Shown here: positions 1 to 6,347 of the stretch, in pieces | How the letters are laid out: each line of letters starts with the position of its first letter | How positions within the stretch are numbered: the stretch's first letter is position 1 | Assembly: GCA_005883955.1 (NCBI GenBank) | Contig: VAXH01000057.1 | Coordinates: 1 to 48,912, forward strand | Direction: 5' to 3' | Source of the DNA: Actinomycetota bacterium | Lineage (GTDB): Bacteria > Actinomycetota > Thermoleophilia > Gaiellales > Gaiellaceae | Length of the DNA stretch: 48,912 nucleotides | Notes under the pieces: model-generated | Told to the model about the DNA's origin: nothing | The model's input: the letters and a program-made list of their open reading frames with translations, nothing else | Database searches by the model: none | Position numbers and translations under genes: made by a program

Positions 1-598
1 CCACGCTTCCCCGGCCGTTTCGGAAAGAGAGGATGTCGACGTTCAGCCGACGAGCGTCTGTCGCGACCGAGACAACCGCTGTCGCCCCCGGCGTGTACCT
101 AGGCCCGATCGAAACGTCGATTCGCTGAATGCGGACGACCGGAGCCTCGACGTGAACGCGGCCCGCGAGCGGGAGGTCGTTGTAGATTCGCCGCCGCCCC
201 TGGGCGTCGGTCACCGTCAGCTCGAGCACGTACGTGCCGCTCGGAACGGACCGTGCCGGTGTCCAGACCAGCCGATGCCTGCCGACGGAGAACGCTTGGT
301 GTTCGGACAGGATCGTCTGGACCGTGTTCTTTCCGTGCTTCACGTTCACCGTCTGGAGCACGTCCAGCTCGACCGTTGCGCTGACGGCGAGCCGGAAGCT
401 CACGATCGCGCGGTCGCGGAAGCCGTCGTCGTTCGGGCTCACGGTCGTCAGCAGTGGGCGATCGCCTGCGAATGGAGTCGAGCCGTTGCTCACGCTTAGG
501 TCGAGCAGCCTCGGAGCGCGCTCGATCCGGCCCGCGGGGGCGGCGCCCGCCACGACGGTGAGCGCGAGCAAGACCACTAGGGTGGCCCGAGTTGCCAC
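1..598 (-). CDS. Secreted protein with FlgD-like Ig domain, 3' end cut by window edge
   Basis: The reading frame is open from a GTG at 598 to the first base of the window (about 199 residues visible), so the C-terminus is missing. The N-terminus is a clear signal peptide: a basic start, a Leu/Val/Ala-rich core and an Ala-x-Ala cleavage region near residue 20. Residues about 50-70 carry SPNDDGFRDRAIVSF, the hallmark of FlgD-type Ig-like domains found in exported proteins. The sequence after it reads as alternating beta strands. An in-frame ATG at 619 is an alternative start giving seven more residues; neither start has a strong ribosome-binding site. The rest of the protein, and so its enzymatic role if any, cannot be seen. 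Divergent from the exported protein at 691. Confidence 0.75.
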   Translation of the reverse strand, partial: MATRATLVVLLALTVVAGAAPAGRIERAPRLLDLSVSNGSTPFAGDRPLLTTVSPNDDGFRDRAIVSFRLAVSATVELDVLQTVNVKHGKNTVQTILSEHQAFSVGRHRLVWTPARSVPSGTYVLELTVTDAQGRRRIYNDLPLAGRVHVEAPVVRIQRIDVSIGPRYTPGATAVVSVATDARRLNVDILSFRNGRGSV

Positions 599-690
599 GG
601 GGCAAGATATTCCCTGCATACGGACGCTAACGGACCCCTTACAATCCCCTCATCGAGGGCACACCTGCGGGATCGATACTACGCGCGTCG

Positions 691-1185
691 ATGAGGCGTC
701 TCGTCTTGATCAGCATGCTCGCTTTCGCCCTTGCCGTTCCGGCGGTGGGCTTCGCGCTGAGCGGCGACAACGACGGCACGCTCTCGGTCAAATCGGGTGT
801 CGGCAAGGTCTCGCTCAACTTCAACGGCTCCGCGGTCGGCAGGATGCAGCGCGGATCGATCCAGCTCACCGACCCGATTGCAAGCGACGGCCTCGGCCCC
901 GACTTCTCGGGTTGCGAGCACAAGGAGTTTGACAAGAGCACCTCGACCTGGCTCTGCCGCGGTACGAACCTCCGCTTTCGCGCGATCGGCGGCAAGTACC
1001 AGATCTCGATCAGGGGGGTCGGCATCTACCTCTCGGCGGTCGGCGAAGGTTCTGTAATCCTGGACGGCCGCGGTGAAGATCCCAACATCAACTCGGACGG
1101 CGCATACTCGCTCAACGACGGTCCGTACAAGTCGCTGCCCGACTTCGGGCAGACCTTCAAGCTCTCCGCGCCGGTCGGCGGCTGA
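691..1185 (+). CDS. Small exported protein of unknown function
   Basis: This 164-residue protein begins with a typical Sec signal peptide (MRRLVLISMLAFALAVPAVG, residues 1-20). The mature part is rich in Gly, Ser and Asp, looks like beta structure, and has two cysteines (in FSGC and WLCRG) that could form a disulfide outside the cell. No catalytic motif is recognised. It ends 21 bp before the response-regulator gene and may be co-transcribed with it, which would fit an envelope component controlled by or sensed through that system. This link is inferred from position only. A possible -10 element (TACAAT, 640-645) lies upstream, with no convincing -35. Confidence 0.75.
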   Translation: MRRLVLISMLAFALAVPAVGFALSGDNDGTLSVKSGVGKVSLNFNGSAVGRMQRGSIQLTDPIASDGLGPDFSGCEHKEFDKSTSTWLCRGTNLRFRAIGGKYQISIRGVGIYLSAVGEGSVILDGRGEDPNINSDGAYSLNDGPYKSLPDFGQTFKLSAPVGG

Positions 1186-1206
1186 TAGGCCTGGGATACT
1201 GAGGCC

Positions 1207-1914
1207 GTGGCAACGTCACAGGCCCAGACTGTGCTTGTCGTCGAGGACGAGGTCTCGATTGCATCGTTCATCTCGCTGTACCTGAAGAACGCGGGGTACA
1301 GGGTCAAGGCTGTCGGTTCCGGCGGAGACGCGCTCGCACAAGTGGAGCTGGAACAGCCGGCGCTGATCGTGCTCGACCTGATGCTCCCGGACATGGATGG
1401 GATCGACGTCTGCCGGCGGATCCGGCAGGGCAAGGACATCCCGATCCTGATGCTGACTGCACGCGACGAGGACGTGGACAAGATCATCGGGCTCGAGGTC
1501 GGCGCCGACGACTACCTGACAAAACCGTTCAACCCGCGCGAGCTCGTCGCCCGGGTGAAGTCGATCCTGCGCCGGTCGACGCCGGCTCGGCGAGCGTCCG
1601 AATCGGCGCAGATCCGCCACGGCGATCTCCACGTCGACTCTGGTCGCCGCGAGGCCCATGTCGGCGATGAGGAGATCCAGCTCGCGCCGAAGGAATTCGA
1701 TCTGCTCTGGGAGCTGCTCGACCACCGCGGACTCGTGCTCACCCGCGACCAGCTGCTCGAGCGCGTCTGGGGTTACACCTTCGCCGGCGACACCCGCACG
1801 GTCGACGTCCACGTTCGCCAGCTGCGCCGCAAGCTCGGCGACGCCTCGCCGATCGTGACGGTCTGGGGGGTCGGCTACAAGGTCAGTCCGGCGCGGGATT
1901 CGGTGAACGCCTAG
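1207..1914 (+). CDS. OmpR-family response regulator
   Basis: A 235-residue two-domain regulator starting at GTG. The receiver domain (residues about 7-120) has the acidic pair E13-D14, the phospho-acceptor Asp57 in IVLDLMLPDMDG, Thr84 in LTARD and Lys106 in TKPF, so it should be phosphorylated normally. The C-terminal winged-helix DNA-binding domain (about 135-230) has the usual LAPKEFDLL start, the RDQLLERVWG recognition segment and the RTVDVHVRQLRRKLG motif. It lies 13 bp upstream of a histidine kinase gene and forms a standard two-component pair with it. The target genes are unknown; the small exported protein upstream is a candidate partner. Confidence 0.93.
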   Translation: MATSQAQTVLVVEDEVSIASFISLYLKNAGYRVKAVGSGGDALAQVELEQPALIVLDLMLPDMDGIDVCRRIRQGKDIPILMLTARDEDVDKIIGLEVGADDYLTKPFNPRELVARVKSILRRSTPARRASESAQIRHGDLHVDSGRREAHVGDEEIQLAPKEFDLLWELLDHRGLVLTRDQLLERVWGYTFAGDTRTVDVHVRQLRRKLGDASPIVTVWGVGYKVSPARDSVNA

Positions 1915-1927
1915 CGAAGAGGCGAAC

Positions 1928-3325
1928 GTGTTCCGCTCGCTTCGCTTCCGGCTTCCCGCGCTCTTCCTCGCGGCGATCGTGCTCGCCGGCCTGGTCTCGA
2001 CCGCGGTCGCCGTCAGCGTCTCGAAGCGTTATGCGCAGACGACGCTCAGGAAGCAGGCGTTCCGTGAGCTCGGAACCGAGGCGCGTGGAATCAATCAGAT
2101 CTACAAGAAGCATGCAGGCGGCCAGCCACCTGACTCGCATGAGCTCGAGCGCGCGTCCGGCGACGAGATCTACTACGTCCAGCGCGCGAAGGGAATCGAC
2201 GTCTTCCCGGGCCCGACCACGGCCTTCACCCTGCTGCCGCGCTCGATTCTCGACTTCCGCCGGATCCTGGCCGGCGAGAGCGTCCAGTTCGTGTTCACGC
2301 CGCCGGCGCGCAAGACGCGCCTGCTCGGATTCGCCATGCCGGTCACGCTCGGCGACAAGGTTTTCGGCGCGCTCATCCTCGCGCGACCGACGACGCGTCT
2401 GAATCAGAGCTGGCTTCCCTTCGTCTGGCGCCTCCTGCCGGCGTTCTTTGCGGGAATCCTGGTCGCCGGCGCACTGGGCTGGTACCTCTCGCGGCGGATC
2501 ACGAAGCCCGTGCTCGCGCTCTCGGATGCGGCCGACGAGGTTGCGTCAGGACGCTTTGGGGTCGCCGTTCCGGAGGTGCCGGGGCACGACGAGATCAGCC
2601 ACCTCTCGGACCGGTTCCGCGAGATGGCGGTGGAGCTTCAGGCAGCCGACGCGCTCGAGCGAAACTTCCTGATGACGGTCTCCCACGAGCTGCGGACGCC
2701 GCTGACCGCGATCCGGGGCCACGTCGAGGCGCTGCTCGAGGGCGTGGTCGAGGACGAGGAGGCGCGCTCGTACTCGCTCGAGGTGATCAGGCTCGAGGCC
2801 GCGCGGCTCGAGCGACTCGTCGGGGACGTCCTCGACCTCGCGAAGCTCGACACCCACCGGTTTTCGCTGCTGCGGGAGGAGGTCGACCTGGAGCGGCTCA
2901 TCGACCGCGCCTATTCGGCCTTCGGCGAGGAGGCCCGCCGCCGTGGGATCGACTACAGCCGCTCGGTCACGGCCACGCCCGTCCTCGAGACCGACGGCGA
3001 CCGTGTGCTGCAGGTGATCTCGAACCTGCTCGAGAACGCGTTTCGGTGGACGCCCGACGGTGGCCACGTGGGCCTTGCGCTGACACAGGTGGACGGGACG
3101 ATCCGGATCGCGGTCGACGACAGCGGGCCGGGGATTCCGCCGGACGAGCAGGAGCGGATCTTCCGCCCCTTCTGGTCACGAGACGGACAAGGAACCGGAC
3201 TCGGCCTGGCGATCGCGAGGGAGTTGGCGGCCGCGCTCGGCGGGGAGATCGAGCTGCAGACGCAGGCCGGCAAGGGCAGCCGGTTCGAGCTGGTGCTGTC
3301 CGCCAGCCGAGCGCTCATTGAGTAG
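1928..3325 (+). CDS. Membrane sensor histidine kinase
   Basis: A 465-residue kinase, GTG start, 13 bp after the response regulator. Order of parts: short cytoplasmic tail, membrane segment about residues 8-30, extracytoplasmic sensor of about 130 residues without a recognised fold, second membrane segment about 165-187, HAMP linker, dimerisation/phosphoacceptor domain with His253 in VSHELRTPL, and an ATPase domain with N-box (SNLLENAFRWTPDG), G1 (DSGPGIP), F-box (ERIFRPFW) and G2 (GTGLGLAI). All catalytic motifs are intact. The signal sensed cannot be told from the sequence. The gene is followed by a tandem hairpin repeat that may stop or stabilise the transcript. Confidence 0.93.
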   Translation: MFRSLRFRLPALFLAAIVLAGLVSTAVAVSVSKRYAQTTLRKQAFRELGTEARGINQIYKKHAGGQPPDSHELERASGDEIYYVQRAKGIDVFPGPTTAFTLLPRSILDFRRILAGESVQFVFTPPARKTRLLGFAMPVTLGDKVFGALILARPTTRLNQSWLPFVWRLLPAFFAGILVAGALGWYLSRRITKPVLALSDAADEVASGRFGVAVPEVPGHDEISHLSDRFREMAVELQAADALERNFLMTVSHELRTPLTAIRGHVEALLEGVVEDEEARSYSLEVIRLEAARLERLVGDVLDLAKLDTHRFSLLREEVDLERLIDRAYSAFGEEARRRGIDYSRSVTATPVLETDGDRVLQVISNLLENAFRWTPDGGHVGLALTQVDGTIRIAVDDSGPGIPPDEQERIFRPFWSRDGQGTGLGLAIARELAAALGGEIELQTQAGKGSRFELVLSASRALIE

Positions 3326-3370
3326 CCGTTTCAGAAGCACTTGCCGAACCGACTTTGCGAACACGGTAAG

Positions 3371-3510
3371 ACGGACGTCCGGGCGAAGCCCGGCCGTCCT
3401 CCCGGTCGGCGGCGCAAGCGAGCGCCTTAGGTCCACCTGGGATTAAACGGACGCCCGGGCGAAGCCCGGCCGTCCTCCCGGTCGGCGTCGCAAGCGAGCG
3501 CCTTAGGTCC
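3371..3510. repeat. Two tandem copies of a two-hairpin repeat (copies A and B)
   Basis: Two 64-bp units, 3371-3434 and 3447-3510, differ at only two positions and are separated by 12 bp. Each has a first hairpin (arms GACG/CGTC and CCGGGC/GCCCGG around a GAA loop, one mismatch between them), a short CCTCCC spacer, and a second element GGTCGGCGTCGCAAGCGAGC that partly self-pairs, ending GCCTTAGGTCC. Copy B supplies the stop codon of the minus-strand gene that ends at 3503. Related copies occur at 9171, 40431 and 43429. The form resembles REP-type extragenic palindromes and could act as a two-way terminator or mRNA end stabiliser. No transposase is visible. Confidence 0.85.
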
Positions 3511-3952
3511 CGGAGCGGCGGTCTTCGATCCGGTAGACGATCGCGCCCTCGTCGGCGCCGAGCGCCCGCTCGAGTCGAGCCAGTCGTTCGTCTACTCCTT
3601 GCCAGCCCGAGACGATCAGGTCGACAACGAGTGCGAGGTCGTCCACGCGTGCGTGCCGCTCGGCGAGCAGGTCTCCTTCGAGTCGCTCGAGGCGTCGAAC
3701 GGTGTTTGCGGACAGTCCGCGCACCTCCGCGAGATGCTTCGCGACCGGCAGAACCTCCTGGCGGAGGCCGGTCTGCACCGCCTCGCCGACGCGGTCCGGG
3801 AGCGTCGCCTCGAGCTGCGCGGCGGTCTCGGCGAGGGACTCGACCTGGTGGCGGGCCCGCTCGAGCGCGGCCTCGACGACCGCCGGCTCGGTTCGCCCCT
3901 CGGCGGCTTGCCGCAACCGCTCGTTCGCCCGCTCGATCGCGAGTGGATTCAT
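3503..3952 (-). CDS. Coiled-coil protein of unknown function
   Basis: A 149-residue, soluble, highly charged protein starting at ATG 3952. Much of it (residues about 5-130) is heptad-like alpha helix rich in Leu, Ala, Glu and Arg, with no signal peptide, no membrane segment and no cysteine. It should form a coiled coil or helical bundle. The longer upstream reading frame is only the antisense of queA, so the ATG is the sensible start. Its TAA stop lies inside repeat copy B. It is divergent from queA, 27 bp apart. I do not recognise a family; polar-organising or phasin-like helical proteins are possible but unsupported. Confidence 0.65.
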   Translation of the reverse strand: MNPLAIERANERLRQAAEGRTEPAVVEAALERARHQVESLAETAAQLEATLPDRVGEAVQTGLRQEVLPVAKHLAEVRGLSANTVRRLERLEGDLLAERHARVDDLALVVDLIVSGWQGVDERLARLERALGADEGAIVYRIEDRRSGT

Positions 3953-3979
3953 GGCTCGCAACGCTAGCGTTTGCGTCGG

Positions 3980-4915
3980 ATGAAGCTCTCCGAACTCGAT
4001 TACGCGCTGCCGCCGGAGTTGATCGCGCAGCGTCCGCTGGAGCTCCGCGACGACTCGCGGCTGCTCGTCTACGACCGCGAGAGCGGCGAGGTCCGGCAGC
4101 GCCGGTTCTCCGAGCTGCCCGACGAACTCGCGACGGACGAGCTCGTCGTCGTCAACGACACACGGGTGATTCCGGCGCGGATCAGGATCGAGCGTCCGCG
4201 CGGCGAGGTGCTCCTGCTCGAGCGCACCGACACCGATGGGGTCTGGGAGGGGCTCGCCCGGCCGACGAAGCGGCTGCGGGCAGGCAGGCGTTACGGCCCC
4301 ATCGAGCTGCTCGAGCACCTGGGAGAAGGTCGCTGGCTGCTGCGGCTCGACGGCGAGCCCGCCGGCGAGATGCCCCTGCCCCCCTACATCACCGAGGCGC
4401 TCTCCGATCCGGAGCGGTACCAGACGGTCTACGCCCAGGAGGAGGGCTCGGCCGCGGCTCCGACCGCAGGTCTCCATTTCACTCCAGAGCTCCTGGCGCG
4501 GCTCGACGTCGAGCGCGTGACGCTCCACGTCGGCCTCGATACCTTTCGGCCCGTCACCGCCGAGGAGCTGGAGCGCCACGAGCTTCACAGTGAGCGCTAC
4601 GAGGTGGCGCCGGCCGCCTGGGAGCGGATCCGCGCGGCGCGGCGGGTGCTCGCCGTGGGCACGACCACGGTGCGGGTGCTCGAGTCGGCGGCACGCGGAG
4701 CGCCGCTGCGAGGCCGCACCGATCTCTTCGTCACGCCGGGCTTCGAGTTCCGGCGGGTCGACTCGCTGTTGACGAACTTCCACCTACCGCGGTCGACTCT
4801 GCTCGCGCTCGTGATGGCGTTCGCCGGCGTCGAAGAGACGAGGCGCCTCTACCGGCTGGCAATCGATGAGCGGTACCGCTTCTACTCCTTCGGCGACGCG
4901 ATGCTCGTCCGATGA
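3980..4915 (+). CDS. queA: S-adenosylmethionine:tRNA ribosyltransferase-isomerase
   Basis: QueA transfers and isomerises the ribosyl part of S-adenosylmethionine onto 7-aminomethyl-7-deazaguanine in tRNA, giving epoxyqueuosine. The family signature is clear from the N-terminus (LSELDYALPPELIAQRP, DDSRLLVYDR) through VVNDTRVIPARI, TAGLHFT and the C-terminal DSLLTNFHLPRSTLLALVMAF. The start is ATG 3980; a TTG nine bases earlier is less likely. At 311 residues it is somewhat shorter than the usual 340-350, the shortening lying in the middle. The stop overlaps the tgt start (ATGA), so the two queuosine genes are translationally coupled. QueC, QueD, QueE and QueF genes are not in the window. Confidence 0.95.
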   Translation: MKLSELDYALPPELIAQRPLELRDDSRLLVYDRESGEVRQRRFSELPDELATDELVVVNDTRVIPARIRIERPRGEVLLLERTDTDGVWEGLARPTKRLRAGRRYGPIELLEHLGEGRWLLRLDGEPAGEMPLPPYITEALSDPERYQTVYAQEEGSAAAPTAGLHFTPELLARLDVERVTLHVGLDTFRPVTAEELERHELHSERYEVAPAAWERIRAARRVLAVGTTTVRVLESAARGAPLRGRTDLFVTPGFEFRRVDSLLTNFHLPRSTLLALVMAFAGVEETRRLYRLAIDERYRFYSFGDAMLVR

Positions 4916-6042
4916 GCTTCCGCGTCACCGCGACCGAGGGGGCCACCCGGGCCGGGGTCCTGACGACCGCCCATGGCGACGTGCCGACGCCGGCTTTCAT
5001 GCCCGTCGGCACGAAGGCGACCGTCAAGACCGTCGACCCCGACGAGCTGCGGGCGCTGGGGGCGACGATCGTGCTCGGCAACAGCTACCACCTGCACTTC
5101 CGGCCCGGCGCCGACCTGATCGCCGAGCTTGGCGGCCTGCACGGGTTCATGGGCTGGGACGGTCCGATCCTGACCGACTCCGGCGGCTTCCAGGTCTTCT
5201 CGCTCCGGCACACGATTCTCCGGGCCGACGACGACGGCGTCGTCTTCCGGTCGGTGTACGACGGCGAAGCCGCGAGCTTCACCCCCGACTCGGTGGCTCG
5301 GATCCAGGCTCAGCTCGGCTCCGACATCGCCATGTGCCTGGATGCGGTTCCGCCCGCGGACGCTCCTCGCCAGGCGCTCGAGGACGCCGTCCGCCTGACG
5401 ACGCTCTGGGCCGCGCGTCAGCGTTCGGCCGAGCGGGCGCCGGGACAGCTGGTCTTCGCGATCGCGCAGGGTGGCACCGATGCGGAGCTGCGCGCGCGCT
5501 CGATCGACGAGCTCATGGCGCTCGATTTCGACGGCCACGCGCTCGGCGGGCTCGCGATCGGCGAGGACCGCGAGCTGATGTTCGAGACAGTCGGTTGGGC
5601 TGCGCCGCTGCTACGGAGTGACCGCGCCCGCTACTTCATGGGCATCGGCGATCCCCAGGGCGTGCTCGAGGTGATCGAGCGCGGGATCGACATGTTCGAC
5701 TGTGTGCTGCCGACGCGGCTCGGGCGGACCGGTTCGGCGCTGACCTGGTCAGGGCGGCTCAACCTCAAGAACGCCCGCTATGTGCGCGACCAGGCGCCGC
5801 TGCAGGAGGGTTGCGGCTGTCCGGCGTGCATGCGCTTCTCGCGCGCGTACATCCGCCACCTCGTCAACCAGCAGGAACTGCTCGGCCACCGGCTGCTGAG
5901 CCTGCACAATCTACGATTCCTCCTCGATTTGACGGGAGGCGCGAGGGCAGCGATCGAGCGGGGCGAGTTCGCCGTCTACAAACGCGAGGCGCTGGCGCGG
6001 CTCGGTGCCCCCGCAGAAGAGGAGGCATTACGAATTACCTGA
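4912..6042 (+). CDS. tgt: tRNA-guanine transglycosylase
   Basis: A 376-residue enzyme that exchanges guanine at position 34 of tRNAs with GUN anticodons for the queuosine precursor preQ1. Visible signatures: TPAFMPVGTKATVK, LGNSYHLHFRPG, the catalytic DSGGFQVFSL segment, FDCVLPTRLGRTG with the second aspartate region, and a C-terminal zinc site CGCPACMRFSRAYIRHL followed by a histidine in LLSLHN. Length and motif order are typical of bacterial Tgt. Overlaps queA by 4 bp at the start and the probable yajC start at the end, so it belongs to one transcription unit queA-tgt-yajC-secDF. Confidence 0.96.
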   Translation: MSFRVTATEGATRAGVLTTAHGDVPTPAFMPVGTKATVKTVDPDELRALGATIVLGNSYHLHFRPGADLIAELGGLHGFMGWDGPILTDSGGFQVFSLRHTILRADDDGVVFRSVYDGEAASFTPDSVARIQAQLGSDIAMCLDAVPPADAPRQALEDAVRLTTLWAARQRSAERAPGQLVFAIAQGGTDAELRARSIDELMALDFDGHALGGLAIGEDRELMFETVGWAAPLLRSDRARYFMGIGDPQGVLEVIERGIDMFDCVLPTRLGRTGSALTWSGRLNLKNARYVRDQAPLQEGCGCPACMRFSRAYIRHLVNQQELLGHRLLSLHNLRFLLDLTGGARAAIERGEFAVYKREALARLGAPAEEEALRIT

Positions 6043-6329
6043 TCGTGATCGTGGCGGTGTTCGCCCTGCTGTGGTTCTTCGTGCTGCGTCCGCAGCGGCG
6101 CCGGTCGATGGAGCAGCTGCAGATGCAGGACACGCTCAGCCTGGGCGACGAGGTGATCACGGCAGGCGGGATCCGCGGCTACGTGCGCCAGCTGGACGAG
6201 GAGGTGTTGAAAGTCGAGATCGCGCCTGAAGTCGTGGTGCGCCTCGACCGGCGCGCCGTCGCCGCCGTCGTGCAGGAGGAAGACGACGAGCCCCAGCCGC
6301 CAACCCAGAACGAGAGTGGTGAAGGCTAA
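6027..6329 (+). CDS. yajC: Preprotein translocase accessory subunit YajC
   Basis: About 100 residues: one N-terminal membrane helix (YLIVIVAVFALLWFFVL), the RPQRRR positive patch, then the conserved GDEVITAGGIRGYV and EVLKVEIAPEVVVRLDRRAV strands. YajC associates with SecDF at the SecYEG export channel. The start is uncertain. A strong AGGAGG at 6020-6025 is followed by ATT 6027 (rare start, spacing one base), CTG 6039 and GTG 6045, and no ATG is available. GTG 6045 would trim six residues and still keep most of the helix. The 5' end overlaps the tgt stop, suggesting coupling. The product is soluble and acidic at the C-terminus. Confidence 0.85.
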   Translation: MTNYLIVIVAVFALLWFFVLRPQRRRSMEQLQMQDTLSLGDEVITAGGIRGYVRQLDEEVLKVEIAPEVVVRLDRRAVAAVVQEEDDEPQPPTQNESGEG

Positions 6330-6347
6330 GCTTCCAGCCCTGCGCGG

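Noticed and set aside
99-605. 168-codon minus-strand frame at the left end
   Set aside because: A different minus-strand frame over the same bases encodes a signal peptide and the SPNDDG motif, so this one is the shadow.
3371-3510. CRISPR array
   Set aside because: Only two units of 64 bp with a 12-bp spacer, no further repeats and no cas genes; the units are hairpin repeats found elsewhere in the window.
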